64,000 nt of DNA from VHCN01 sp964589935 (lineage in GTDB: Bacteria > Verrucomicrobiota > Verrucomicrobiia > Limisphaerales > VHCN01), in contig CAZPVD010000002.1 of assembly GCA_964589935.1 (NCBI GenBank), positions 372,001-436,000 of the forward strand, read 5' to 3'. Positions within the stretch are counted from its first letter, which is position 1. Every line of letters begins with the position of its first letter. Under the pieces are notes generated by a model, which worked only from the letters and a program-made list of their open reading frames with translations, was not told where the DNA came from and did not search any database. Made by a program: the position numbers and the translations under genes. Positions 9,597 to 19,237 of this stretch are shown here, piece by piece.

Positions 9597-9902
9597 ATGC
9601 ACATCGGACTTGAACATTATCTCTTCGTGAGCGCGGCGCTGTTCTGCCTTGGACTGCTTGGCGTCACAGTGCGCCGCAACCTGCTCGTGATTTATATGTC
9701 GCTGGAACTGATGCTCAACGCGGCGAACCTCGCGCTCGTGGCGTTCTCGCGGTTCAACAACAACCTCGACGGGCAGCTCATGGTGTTTTTCATCATCACC
9801 GTGGCGGCGGCGGAAGTGTCCGTGGGCCTCGCGCTCATCGTCGCGCTCTACCGCAAGCGCCAGACCGCGCACGTCGAAGACCTCACGTCGCTGAAGCTCT
9901 GA
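9597..9902 (+). CDS. nuoK: NADH-quinone oxidoreductase subunit K
   Basis: Smallest antiporter-associated membrane subunit of complex I: 101 aa with three transmembrane helices. The family stretch LLVIYMSLELMLNAANLA contains the conserved glutamate in helix 2, followed by FIITVAAAEVSVGLAL with the second conserved glutamate. ATG at 9597 gives MHIGLEHYL, matching the family start; the open frame upstream is repeat sequence. nuoL begins 2 bases after the stop. Confidence 0.95.
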   Translation: MHIGLEHYLFVSAALFCLGLLGVTVRRNLLVIYMSLELMLNAANLALVAFSRFNNNLDGQLMVFFIITVAAAEVSVGLALIVALYRKRQTAHVEDLTSLKL

Positions 9903-9904
9903 CC

Positions 9905-11857
9905 ATGAACGACGAAACCGCGTCGGGCATCCCGACTTTCTTGCCCTGGCTCATCCTGCTGCTGCCGCTCGCGGCGGCGGCGGTCATCACGTTGTTCACG
10001 CGGCGCAACGGGGCGCTGAGTTCCGCGCTCTCCGTCGGCGCGGTGGTGGCAAGCTTTGTGGGGAGCGTTTTTCTTTTCCGCCTCTCGCCTGATCAGGGGA
10101 TGGAAGTGCCGGACCAGAAGCTCTACTGGCTCGACGTGGGCCAGTTCAAAGTCGGCCTCGTGCTGCTCGTGGACCGTTTGAGCGCGCTGATGACGCTCGT
10201 CGTCACCGGCGTGGCGGCGCTCATTCACATCTACTCGCGCGGCTACATGAGCGGCGACCGCGGCTTCTCGCGCTACTTCGCGAGCCTGAGCCTGTTCACC
10301 TTCTCGATGCTCGGCATCGTGCTCGCGAGCAATTTCGCGATCATGTTCATCTTCTGGGAGCTTGTCGGCGTGTCGAGCTACCTGCTCATCGGCTTCTGGT
10401 TCGAGAAGCCATCCGCGGCGGACGCGGCGAAGAAGGCCTTCCTCTGCAACCGCCTCGGCGACTTCGGTTTTATTCTTGGAATCATCCTGTTGTGGGGCCT
10501 GCTCAGCAAGCAGCATGTGGACGGGCTGAACTTCCTCGTGCTGGAGCAGGAGCTTGCGAACCCCGCCGCGCTCGGCGAATGGGCGACGCTCGCGGGCGTG
10601 CTGCTCTTCTGCGGCTGCGTTGGGAAGTCCGCGCAGTTCCCGCTGCACGTGTGGCTGCCGGACGCGATGGAAGGCCCGACGCCGGTGAGCGCGCTCATCC
10701 ACGCGGCGACGATGGTCGCGGCGGGCGTGTATATGCTGTGCCGGGTGTTCTTCATCCTCGCGGTGCCCGGCTCGCACGCGCTAACGATCATCGCGTGCAT
10801 CGGCGGCTTCACCGCGCTGCTGGCCGCGCTCATGGCCGCGCAGCAGGACGACATCAAGCGCATCCTCGCCTACTCGACGCTCTCGCAACTCGGCTACATG
10901 GTGATGGCTGTTGGCCTCGGCGGGCCGACGCCGGCGATGTATCACCTCATCACGCACGCGTTCTTCAAGGCACTGCTCTTCCTCGGCGCCGGCTCGGTCA
11001 TCGTCGCGCTGCATCACGAGCAGAACATCTGGAAGATGGGCGGACTCGCGCGGAAAATGCCGTGGACTTACGGCACGTTCGTGCTCGGCACACTCGCGCT
11101 CTGCGGCGTGCCGCCACTCTCGGGCTTTTACAGCAAGGACGCCATCCTCGCCGCCGCGCTCGATCTTGAACACGGTAACATCTTCCTGTTCGTGCTCGGC
11201 GTGTTCGTCTCGGCGCTCACGGCGTTTTACATGACGAGGCTCGTTGTCGTCGCGTTCCTCGGCACGCCGCGCGACGGCGCCGCCGATCACGCGCACGAGT
11301 CGCCGGGCGTGATGACGTGGCCGCTGCGAATCCTCGCCGTGCCGAGCGTGCTTGCGGGCTTCTTTGGCATCGAATGGTTCCTCGACGCGCATTTCGATCC
11401 GGAGTCAGTGCAAGGACACGCGTGGGGCCTGCTCGGGCCGTTTGAAGACATGTTTGCGCCGTTCAACCACGCGCCGCTTGCTGCGTTCTTCGGGTTATTC
11501 GCGGTGATGCTCGGCGTGTCGTTCGCGTGGGCGCTGTATCGCGACGCGGAACGCGATCCGCTGCCGGAGAGGCTCGGCACGCTGGCCCGCTGGATGCGCA
11601 ACCGCTTCGGCTTTGACGAAGCCTACGCCGAACTCGTCGCCAAGACGCAGGACGCGCTCGCCGTGTTTGCGGACTGGTCCGACCGCTGGATCATCAGCGG
11701 TGCGGTGCGGTTTGCCCACGGCACGACGGAATTGTTTGGCCGCGCGCTGCGGCTCGTGCAGACGGGCAACTTGCAGACGTATGCATTTCTGTTTGCCGCC
11801 GGCCTGGTGGTCGTGCTGGCGTTCGTGCTGCTTTCCGGCGGAGGCCACGATCACTGA
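9905..11857 (+). CDS. nuoL: NADH-quinone oxidoreductase subunit L
   Basis: Distal antiporter-like proton-pumping subunit (650 aa, about 14-16 transmembrane helices plus the lateral helix at the C terminus). Visible signatures are LIHIYSRGYM, FWELVGVSSYLLIGFW, the key-lysine region GKSAQFPLHVWLPDAMEGPTPVSALIHAATMVAAG, and DDIKRILAYSTLSQLGYM. It is in tight order with nuoK and nuoM. Confidence 0.97.
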   Translation: MNDETASGIPTFLPWLILLLPLAAAAVITLFTRRNGALSSALSVGAVVASFVGSVFLFRLSPDQGMEVPDQKLYWLDVGQFKVGLVLLVDRLSALMTLVVTGVAALIHIYSRGYMSGDRGFSRYFASLSLFTFSMLGIVLASNFAIMFIFWELVGVSSYLLIGFWFEKPSAADAAKKAFLCNRLGDFGFILGIILLWGLLSKQHVDGLNFLVLEQELANPAALGEWATLAGVLLFCGCVGKSAQFPLHVWLPDAMEGPTPVSALIHAATMVAAGVYMLCRVFFILAVPGSHALTIIACIGGFTALLAALMAAQQDDIKRILAYSTLSQLGYMVMAVGLGGPTPAMYHLITHAFFKALLFLGAGSVIVALHHEQNIWKMGGLARKMPWTYGTFVLGTLALCGVPPLSGFYSKDAILAAALDLEHGNIFLFVLGVFVSALTAFYMTRLVVVAFLGTPRDGAADHAHESPGVMTWPLRILAVPSVLAGFFGIEWFLDAHFDPESVQGHAWGLLGPFEDMFAPFNHAPLAAFFGLFAVMLGVSFAWALYRDAERDPLPERLGTLARWMRNRFGFDEAYAELVAKTQDALAVFADWSDRWIISGAVRFAHGTTELFGRALRLVQTGNLQTYAFLFAAGLVVVLAFVLLSGGGHDH

Positions 11858-11896
11858 CATGAACCGCCATCTCGAAATTGAACCGCCGCGCGCCTG

Positions 11897-13444
11897 ATGT
11901 CACTCGTCTCCGCCATTTTTCTCGTCCCGCTCATTGCGGCCGTCGCGGTGCTGTTCATCCCGCGCGATTACCGCTTCCTCATCCGGCTCGTGGCGCTGGC
12001 GGCGTCGCTGGTTTCGCTTGTGCTGGCGGTGGTGCTGTTCCTCAAGTTCGATGCGGCGGACGCGGTGGACGGCTTCAAGTTCGTCTATCAAAAACCGTGG
12101 GCGTCCGATCTCGGCATCAGTTACCACGTCGGCGTGGACGGCCTGAACCTCGGCCTCGTGGTGATGGGCGCGATCGTCGCGTTCGCCGCCGCGTGCGTGT
12201 CACATGAAATCAAGTCGCGCGAGAAGGACTACTATTTCCTGTTGCTGCTCATGAGCGGTGGAATCCTCGGCGCGTTCGCGTCGCTTGATTTGTTTTTCTT
12301 CTACTTCTTCCACGAACTCGCGCTGGTGCCGACGTTCATCATGATCGGCGTGTGGGGCCGCGGCGAAAACAAGAACTACGCAACGTTCAAGATGACGATT
12401 TACCTGAGTCTCGGCGCGCTGATCGCGCTGGTGGGCCTCGTCGCGCTCTACTTCCAGTCCGGCGCGAAGACGTTTGACATCGTCGAGCTGACGAAGCACG
12501 CGCAGGCCAATCCCCGCGCGCTCGCCGTTGGCGCGCAGGGTTACATATTCCCGCTGCTGATGTTTGGCTTCGGCATCCTCGTCTCGCTGTGGCCTTTCCA
12601 CACGTGGGCGCCGCTAGGTTACGGCGCTGCGCCAACCGCGACTGCGATGCTGCACGCGGGTGTGCTCAAAAAGTTCGGCCTCTATGGTCTCATCCGCGTC
12701 GCGCTGCCGCTGCTGCCGATTGGCGCTCAGATGTGGCTGCAACTCCTCGCGTGGCTCTGCCTCGGCAACATCCTTTACTGTGGCCTCGTGGCCATTCGCC
12801 AACGCGACCTCAACCTTCTCATCGGCAATTCAAGCGTCGCGCACATGGGCTTTGTTTTCCTCGGCATCGCGAGCCTGAGCCTCGTCGGCATCACCGGCGC
12901 GGTGGTTGTGATGGTCGCGCACGGATTGCTCGCGGCGCTGACGTTTGGCCTCGCGGGTTATCTCCGCCAGCAGACGGGCACGCTCGACATGGACAAGATG
13001 GGCGGTCTGTTGCGGCCGATGCCGTTCATCGGCGCGGCGTTGGTGATGGCAGCACTGGCGGGCTGCGGCCTGCCGGGCTTTGGCAACTTCGTCGGCGAAG
13101 TGATGGTGCTCTTCGGCTCGTGGAGCGCGTATTCGTTTGTTGTCGTTTTCGCGGCGTGGGGCGCGCTCGTCATCGGCGCGGTTTACATGCTGCGCGCCGT
13201 GCGGAGCATCGCGCACGGCCCGCTCGCGGTGGGCATGGCCGGAGTCTCCGACGCGACGGCGTGGCGCAAGGTGCCGTTCGTGGTGCTGCTCGCGTCGCTG
13301 TTCATGCTCGGCGTGTGGCCGCGGCTGCTCGTGGATAAAATTGAACCCGCCGTCGAACCCATTGTGAAAATGGCAAACGGCCCCGTCTTCATGCCGGTGA
13401 AGAAACCTGTGAAGTCCGCCAGCGCAGGGGACGAGGCGAAGTGA
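11897..13444 (+). CDS. nuoM: NADH-quinone oxidoreductase subunit M
   Basis: Antiporter-like proton-pumping subunit of complex I (515 aa, about 14 transmembrane helices). Diagnostic stretches are YHVGVDGLNLGLVV, FFFYFFHELALVPTFIMIG with the conserved glutamate, and PFHTWAPLGYGAAPTATAML followed by LKKFGLYGLIR. It follows nuoL after 39 bases. Confidence 0.96.
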   Translation: MSLVSAIFLVPLIAAVAVLFIPRDYRFLIRLVALAASLVSLVLAVVLFLKFDAADAVDGFKFVYQKPWASDLGISYHVGVDGLNLGLVVMGAIVAFAAACVSHEIKSREKDYYFLLLLMSGGILGAFASLDLFFFYFFHELALVPTFIMIGVWGRGENKNYATFKMTIYLSLGALIALVGLVALYFQSGAKTFDIVELTKHAQANPRALAVGAQGYIFPLLMFGFGILVSLWPFHTWAPLGYGAAPTATAMLHAGVLKKFGLYGLIRVALPLLPIGAQMWLQLLAWLCLGNILYCGLVAIRQRDLNLLIGNSSVAHMGFVFLGIASLSLVGITGAVVVMVAHGLLAALTFGLAGYLRQQTGTLDMDKMGGLLRPMPFIGAALVMAALAGCGLPGFGNFVGEVMVLFGSWSAYSFVVVFAAWGALVIGAVYMLRAVRSIAHGPLAVGMAGVSDATAWRKVPFVVLLASLFMLGVWPRLLVDKIEPAVEPIVKMANGPVFMPVKKPVKSASAGDEAK

Positions 13445-13468
13445 TGCGCAATTTTTGATTCGATTGGG

Positions 13469-14938
13469 ATGAACACGACTTTGATCAGCCTGGAAATCGC
13501 CGTGGCCGTCCTCGGTTTGAGCGTGCTGTTGCTCGACCTGTGGACGCCTGTGGAGCAGAAGCGCGTGCTTGGCCACGGCGCGGCAGGCGCGCTGGCCATC
13601 CTGCTGCTGCTGAGTTTCTCCGAATACTTCGCCGTGAAATCGCCCGCAGAAATGGCCTTTGGCGGCGCGTATGTGTTCGACGGGCTTGCGTTGTTCTTCA
13701 AGCGCTTCTTCCTTGTCGCGGCCATCGTCGTGCTCGTGATGGCGGCGGAGTTTGCCGACCGCATCGCGACGGGCATCAGCGAATTTTACTCGCTCGTGCT
13801 GTTCGCGCTGACGGGGATGATGTTTGCCGCGTCAGCGAACAATTTCATGACGCTGTTCGTTTCGATAGAGCTGATCACAGTGACGTTCTACGTGCTGGTG
13901 AGTTTCCAGCGCACGCGGACTCAATCGCTCGAAGCGGGCGTGAAGTATCTCATCCTCGGCGCGCTCTCATCGGGCTTCCTCGTGTATGGCATCGCGCTCA
14001 TCTACGGCGCGACGGGCACGATGTCGTTCGATGTGCTGAAGCTCAAACTTGAAACGATCCATGAACTCAACCACTCGCGCCTGCTGCATCTCGGCTTGCT
14101 GATGGTCTTCGCGGGGCTGGCGTTCAAGATGGCGGTGTTTCCGTTTCAGGTCTGGGCGCCCGACGTGTATCAGGGCGCGCCAGCGCCGACTGTGGCGTTC
14201 CTCGCCGTCGGCTCGAAGGCCGCGGGCGTGGTGCTCTTCCTGCGGCTGATGTGGGGAGTGTTGAACGAGTCCGAGATTCCCGGCCCGATCTTTGAGAAAC
14301 TGCTCATGGCGGTGACGGCGGTGACGATCCTTTACGGCAGCCTGTGCGCCATTCCGCAGCGCAATCTCAAGCGGCTCCTCGGTTATTCGAGCATCGCCAG
14401 CGCGGGCTACTTGATGCTCGGCTTCGCGGTGATGAACGCCGCCGGTTTCAACGCCATTTTGTATTATCTCGGCGGCTATCTTTTCACGGTGCTCGGGGCG
14501 TTTGCGGTCGTGTGCGTCGTCATCCGCGTGACGGACACCGACGACATCGCGTCGCTCGCGGGCTTGAGCGACCGCTCGCCGATGCTCGCCGTGACGCTGA
14601 CGCTGGCGATGGTCTCGCTCGCGGGCGTGCCGCCGCTGGCTGGCTTCCTTGGCAAATTCATGATCTTCAAATCCACCGTCGAGGAAGGGATGCGCGAGCC
14701 GGCCTTTTTCTGGCTGTTGGGCGTCGCGGTGTTTGGGGTGGTCGTCTCGCTTTACTATTACTTTGGCGTGGTGCGCGCGATCTGGTGGTCGAAGAATCCC
14801 GCAACCATCACGCCGATCGAACTCTCGCAGCCGACACGCTGGCTGCTCGGCGCGTGCGTCGTGGGAATGCTCTGGCTCGGCATGTTTCCAGCCGCGCCGC
14901 TCGCGCTCGTGGACGCGGCGTTCAAGACGATGAAGTAG
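13469..14938 (+). CDS. nuoN: NADH-quinone oxidoreductase subunit N
   Basis: Third antiporter-like subunit, closing the nuo operon (489 aa, about 14 transmembrane helices). Typical segments include FVSIELITVTFYVLVSF, FKMAVFPFQVWAPDVYQGAP and LKRLLGYSSIASAGYLMLGF. The gene ends inside a short hairpin shared with the convergent pyk gene. Confidence 0.96.
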   Translation: MNTTLISLEIAVAVLGLSVLLLDLWTPVEQKRVLGHGAAGALAILLLLSFSEYFAVKSPAEMAFGGAYVFDGLALFFKRFFLVAAIVVLVMAAEFADRIATGISEFYSLVLFALTGMMFAASANNFMTLFVSIELITVTFYVLVSFQRTRTQSLEAGVKYLILGALSSGFLVYGIALIYGATGTMSFDVLKLKLETIHELNHSRLLHLGLLMVFAGLAFKMAVFPFQVWAPDVYQGAPAPTVAFLAVGSKAAGVVLFLRLMWGVLNESEIPGPIFEKLLMAVTAVTILYGSLCAIPQRNLKRLLGYSSIASAGYLMLGFAVMNAAGFNAILYYLGGYLFTVLGAFAVVCVVIRVTDTDDIASLAGLSDRSPMLAVTLTLAMVSLAGVPPLAGFLGKFMIFKSTVEEGMREPAFFWLLGVAVFGVVVSLYYYFGVVRAIWWSKNPATITPIELSQPTRWLLGACVVGMLWLGMFPAAPLALVDAAFKTMK

Positions 14939-14958
14939 CGCGGTGAAACGCGCGCTAC
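14935..14958. terminator. Bidirectional hairpin between nuoN and pyk
   Basis: GTAGCGCG (14935-14942) pairs perfectly with CGCGCTAC (14951-14958) around an 8-base loop. The hairpin contains both stop codons (nuoN TAG at 14936 and pyk TAG on the minus strand). There is no clear T run, so intrinsic termination is plausible but unproven. Confidence 0.5.
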
Positions 14959-16358
14959 AGCGTGCGCATTTGCACCGCGTCCACGATCTGTTCGCCGGCG
15001 GCGATGGCGCTGATGATGACGGCGGTCTGACCGGGCTTGAGGTCGCCACTTTCCTTGAGCGCCTTCAGCGCGGCGACAATGGTTTTCTCCGGGTCGGCGT
15101 GGTCAAACGGAATGACCAACGGCGTGACACCCCAGTTCAAAGCCAGCGAATCCGCAACCCCTGAAAGCTCGCACACGGCGAAAATCGGCGAGAAGCGCGG
15201 GCGCATCCACGCTGTGTAGCGCGCCATGCGGCCACGCACGGTGAAGACGATGATGGCATCGGCGCGCAATTCATCGGCCATCACGACGGCGCTCTTCACC
15301 ATTTTCTGCCGCGGGCTGCTTAGTTCAGCGCGTTCCTGAAAATTCGCCCCGCCGCTGCGTTCGATGCGCCGCGCGATCTTGTCGAAGACCTCGATGCATT
15401 TGAGCGGATACTTGCCGACGGTCGTCTCGCCCGAAAGCATGATGGCGTCGGCCTGTTCAAAGACGGCATTGGCGACGTCGGTGATTTCGGCGCGCGTGGG
15501 CATCGGGTTCTCGATCATGCTTTCGAGCATGTGCGTGGCGACAATGACGGGCCGGCCAACCCGCAGGCAGGTCTTGACGATGCGCCGCTGGACGATGGGC
15601 AGTTCCTCGTAGGGAATCTCGATGCCGAGATCGCCGCGCGCGACCATGATGGCGTCGGCGACGAGCACGATGTCGTTGAAGTTCTTCACCGCCTGCTGGT
15701 CCTCGATCTTCGCGATGATGAGCGGGCGGTGCTTCCATTTCTCGATGTAGGAAATGAGCTGGAGGATGTCGCGCGACTCGCGGACGAACGACAGCGCGAT
15801 GAAATCCACACCCGCCTCCATGCCGCACTCGATGTCGGCCATGTCCTTGGCCGTGAGCGCGGGCAGGCTGACCTTGACGCCGGGCAGGTTGATGTGGCGG
15901 CGGCTGCCGAGCGTGCCGGGCGTGAGCACCTCGCACTCGACCTTGTTCGCGTGCTTCGCAAGCACCTTCATGTGGATGGCGCCGTTGTCGAGCAGCACGA
16001 CGTCGCCGACGGAGATGTCGCTGACGAAGTGCTCGTAGTTCACGTCCACGCTGTGCAGCTCCTCACTGCGCTCGCCGCGCACCGTGAGCGTGAACTTCTG
16101 CCCCGGCTTGAGGTCGAGCGGCACGGGCAGGTCGCCGGTGCGGATGGCCGGCCCTTGCGTGTCGAGCATGATGCCAACGCGCTTGCCGCGCTCGCCCGCG
16201 GCGGCGCGGATGTCTGCGATGATCTTGCGAACCCAGTCATGCGGAGCGTGGCTCATGTTGAGCCGGGCGATGTTCATCCCGGCGTCAATCAGCTTGCCGA
16301 TCATCTCCGGCGAACTGGTGGCGGGTCCGAGGGTGGCAACGATCTTGGTCTTTCGCAT
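14955..16358 (-). CDS. pyk: Pyruvate kinase
   Basis: Converts phosphoenolpyruvate and ADP to pyruvate and ATP, the last step of glycolysis. MRKTKIVATLGPATSS at the start, ARLNMSHAPHDW, LDTQGPAIRTG, IIAKIEDQQAV, MVARGDLGIEI and the LSGETTVGKYP motif cover the active site. The preferred ATG at 16358 gives 467 aa; the frame is open upstream to 16454 but those 32 residues look non-coding. It is convergent with nuoN and divergent from leuC, sharing a 131-base promoter region with it. Confidence 0.96.
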   Translation of the reverse strand: MRKTKIVATLGPATSSPEMIGKLIDAGMNIARLNMSHAPHDWVRKIIADIRAAAGERGKRVGIMLDTQGPAIRTGDLPVPLDLKPGQKFTLTVRGERSEELHSVDVNYEHFVSDISVGDVVLLDNGAIHMKVLAKHANKVECEVLTPGTLGSRRHINLPGVKVSLPALTAKDMADIECGMEAGVDFIALSFVRESRDILQLISYIEKWKHRPLIIAKIEDQQAVKNFNDIVLVADAIMVARGDLGIEIPYEELPIVQRRIVKTCLRVGRPVIVATHMLESMIENPMPTRAEITDVANAVFEQADAIMLSGETTVGKYPLKCIEVFDKIARRIERSGGANFQERAELSSPRQKMVKSAVVMADELRADAIIVFTVRGRMARYTAWMRPRFSPIFAVCELSGVADSLALNWGVTPLVIPFDHADPEKTIVAALKALKESGDLKPGQTAVIISAIAAGEQIVDAVQMRTL

Positions 16359-16489
16359 ACCGGGCGGGACGTTGGCGGAAGCGGCGCGTGATGAAAAGCA
16401 ATTTGCGGCCCGTGTCGCTGAGAAAAATTCATCATTGTTTCTCGTATTGCGCAAGTGTCCGTCCGCCTTTACGTTCCCTGCCCTGAGTT

Positions 16490-17866
16490 ATGACGTTGAC
16501 TGAGAAACTTCTGGCGCGCGCGGCTGGCAAGGCCCGCGTGCAGGCCGGCGACAATGTTTGGGTGAAGGCCGACGTGCTCATGACTCACGACGTGTGCGGG
16601 CCGGGCACAATCGGCGTGTTCAAGCGCGAGTTCGGCAAGACCGCGAAGGTCTGGGACAGGAACCGTGTCGTCATCATTCCCGATCACTACATTTTCACCG
16701 CCGATTCGCTGTCGAACCGCAACGTGGACATCCTGCGCGACTTTGTGAAGGAACAGGAGCTGCCCTACTTCTACGACGTGATTGACGATCCGAACGGCCA
16801 CTGGGTTTTCGATCCCAAGAAAGGCAACACACAGAAGCAATACGGTTCCCACTACGCGGGCGTCTGCCACACCGCGCTGCCGCAGAAGGGCCATACCCGC
16901 CCCGGCGAGGTGCTCTTCGGCACCGACTCGCACACGTGCATGGCCGGCGCGTTCAACGAATTCGCCACCGGCATCGGCAACACCGACGCGGGCTTCGTCA
17001 TGGGCACGGGCAAGCTGCTGCTGAAGGTTCCCGAGACAATGCATTTCCGCCTCGAAGGAAAACTCCAGCCCGGCGTCATGGCGAAGGACATCATCCTCCA
17101 CTGCATCGGCGAGATCGGCTTTGACGGCGCGACCTATCGCGCGATGCAGTTCGACGGCCCCGGCGTCGCAAGCCTTTCGATGGACGACCGCATGACCATT
17201 GCGAACATGGCCATTGAGGCTGGCGGCAAGAACGGAATCTTTGAGTTCGACGCGCGCACCGCCGAATACGTGGATGCCCGCACGCGGCTCAACGGAACGA
17301 AGTCCGCCTACGAACCCGTCGCGCGCGACAGCGACGAAGAATTTTGCTACGAACTCACCGTGGACCTCGACAAACTGGAGCCGACCGTCGCGTGTCATCC
17401 CGATCCTGGCCAGCGCAAGAAGGCAAAGGACATGGGCGACACAAAATTGGATCGCGCCTACGTCGGCTCGTGCACCGGCGGCAAGACGAGCGACTTCGTC
17501 GAGTTCGCGCGCGTGCTGCGCGGACGCCGCGTGGCGATTGACACCTTCGGCGTGCCGGCGACGCCGGAGATCGTGCATGAACTCCAGACAACGCGCTGGG
17601 GCGACAAGACCATCTGGCAAATCCTCGTGGATGCCGGCGTGCGCATGACGGAAAACGCCGGCTGCGCCGCCTGCCTCGGCGGGCCGGTGGACACGTTCGG
17701 GCGCATCAACCAGCCCGGCCTCAAGTGCATCAGCGCGACGAACCGCAACTTCCCCGGCCGCATGGGCAACAAGGAATCCCAGGTGTTCCTCGCCTCGCCG
17801 GCGACCGTGGCTGCCAGCGCCATCGCCGGCAAGATCACCGACCCGCGCGAGTATCTGCCGAACTGA
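16490..17866 (+). CDS. leuC: 3-isopropylmalate dehydratase large subunit (aconitase family)
   Basis: Aconitase-superfamily dehydratase large subunit of 458 aa, most likely the leucine-pathway enzyme interconverting 2- and 3-isopropylmalate. GTDSHTCMAGAF, YVGSCTGGKTSDF and AGCAACLGGPVDTFG supply the substrate loops and the three cysteine ligands of the [4Fe-4S] cluster. It is of the LeuC/HacA-like short type. The small swivelling subunit LeuD is not adjacent and not in the window, so homoaconitase or another dehydratase role cannot be excluded. Confidence 0.88.
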   Translation: MTLTEKLLARAAGKARVQAGDNVWVKADVLMTHDVCGPGTIGVFKREFGKTAKVWDRNRVVIIPDHYIFTADSLSNRNVDILRDFVKEQELPYFYDVIDDPNGHWVFDPKKGNTQKQYGSHYAGVCHTALPQKGHTRPGEVLFGTDSHTCMAGAFNEFATGIGNTDAGFVMGTGKLLLKVPETMHFRLEGKLQPGVMAKDIILHCIGEIGFDGATYRAMQFDGPGVASLSMDDRMTIANMAIEAGGKNGIFEFDARTAEYVDARTRLNGTKSAYEPVARDSDEEFCYELTVDLDKLEPTVACHPDPGQRKKAKDMGDTKLDRAYVGSCTGGKTSDFVEFARVLRGRRVAIDTFGVPATPEIVHELQTTRWGDKTIWQILVDAGVRMTENAGCAACLGGPVDTFGRINQPGLKCISATNRNFPGRMGNKESQVFLASPATVAASAIAGKITDPREYLPN

Positions 17867-17886
17867 ACGGACGGGGCCGTTTGCGC

Positions 17887-18378
17887 TCAGAGAAACGTCC
17901 ACTCGCCGAACATCGCCGCTTGACCGCAAAGCGCGCCCTGTTCATCGAGTAAATTCCACACGGTCGCGCGCGCGATGCGAAAGCGCCGTCCCGTCTTCGT
18001 TATGCGGACACCGGAGTAATCGCTGATGAACCCGTTCCGTGTCACTTCCGCGAGAAGCCGCGCCCGTTCCTCGCGGGCCGTCGCCTCGGCGGTGAGTCGC
18101 GACGGCGTGCGCGTCAATTCCCCCCATGACATTTCCCACAACGCGAGTGCGGCGCGATTGCCATAATTGAGCACCGGATCCGCCTGCGTGCCGTGGGAGA
18201 CGAGCACGAACGGCGCTTCAAAAACTTTTTGCGCCAGCTCGCGCGGGTCATTCGCGCCCGGCAACAGCTCGCGTCCCGTCCAATGCTTCAGACTGCGCGC
18301 GAGACAGGCCGTGTGCGCGATGATCTCGTGGCGTTGCCAGATTTGTTCCACGACCGCATGGTGCGGATTGCGGCGCAC
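17887..18378 (-). CDS. MEKHLA domain protein
   Basis: A 163-aa PAS-like MEKHLA-domain protein, a stand-alone version of the domain known from plant HD-ZIP III proteins and some bacteria. It shows PFVLVSHGTQADPVLNYGNRAAL, ALWEMSWGELTRTPSRLTAE, RNGFISDYSGVRI and TGRRFRIARATVWNLLDE. The start is GTG at 18378. It lies 24 bases downstream of a methyltransferase gene on the same strand. Its biochemical role is unknown; ligand sensing is an inference from the PAS-like fold. Confidence 0.85.
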   Translation of the reverse strand: MRRNPHHAVVEQIWQRHEIIAHTACLARSLKHWTGRELLPGANDPRELAQKVFEAPFVLVSHGTQADPVLNYGNRAALALWEMSWGELTRTPSRLTAEATAREERARLLAEVTRNGFISDYSGVRITKTGRRFRIARATVWNLLDEQGALCGQAAMFGEWTFL

Positions 18379-18402
18379 ACCTTCAACCGCAAGATGCGCG
18401 GC

Positions 18403-19092
18403 TTACAGTCGGAACACACGGAGGTAAAAGTTTGAGTTGAGCAGAAACTCGAAGTCCGTCCGCACCAACTCGAAGCTCAGATGCGCCAGCTCGGCATCCG
18501 ATTGCAGCCTTTCGATGTAGCTCGACCGCTTCGCCTCGAACGTCACCACCGGATACAGCCTCGCCTCGCCTCGCGTGACTCGCATGACTTCGAGAAGCGA
18601 CCGTTTGTGGAACTCGTAGTCAAAGTGGTCTTCGTAAGCGAAAAGCAGATACGACACGAGAGTGAGATCAAACTCGCCGTCGCGGAACGGCAGCGTCGGC
18701 AGACGGCCCGGCACGTAATGCTGTCGCTCTTGATTCCGGTAATCTTCGAGGAATGTTTTGTAAGCCCGTTCGCGGAACCCGCGCAGATTTTCTGGTGATT
18801 TGTAGAAGTCCCAACGATACGTCTTCAAGCCGCGCACGGCGTCAACCACGTGGTCGAGGTCCCGCTCGCAATGCGCCTGAATCTCTTCCGCCGGCATTTC
18901 GTAAATGGCGTCGAACGCCGTCACGTGCATGCCGGCGCGCCGCGCCTCAGAGCAGAAGGAACTCACGCCTGACGCCACATCGAGTATCGCTCGCCCGCGC
19001 AATGCTTCGAGGTCGAGCGCGAAATAACGCCGATACTCGTCCAGCGTGCGCCCGAGCAGGACGACCTTGTCCAGGACCAGGCCCTGTTTCAT
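18403..19092 (-). CDS. SAM-dependent methyltransferase (class I)
   Basis: A 229-aa protein with the Rossmann SAM-binding motif ILDVASGVSSFCSEARRAG and the acidic end of strand 2 (VTAFDAIY). A post-core strand, FDLTLVSYLLFAYED, replaces the typical DxxP catalytic strand. The substrate is not evident. It is probably transcribed with the MEKHLA gene that follows. Confidence 0.75.
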   Translation of the reverse strand: MKQGLVLDKVVLLGRTLDEYRRYFALDLEALRGRAILDVASGVSSFCSEARRAGMHVTAFDAIYEMPAEEIQAHCERDLDHVVDAVRGLKTYRWDFYKSPENLRGFRERAYKTFLEDYRNQERQHYVPGRLPTLPFRDGEFDLTLVSYLLFAYEDHFDYEFHKRSLLEVMRVTRGEARLYPVVTFEAKRSSYIERLQSDAELAHLSFELVRTDFEFLLNSNFYLRVFRL

Positions 19093-19237
19093 GCGAGTGA
19101 GTTTGGCCTAACTGTTTCGGAACGGCGAGTCTCGGAATGAGGCTGGTGATCGTGACCCGTTTCCGCGGGCGGACGAACGCGGGACGTTTGACCACGCTTG
19201 CCCGGATCGTTCCAAACTGCGAGATTCCGGCCGACTC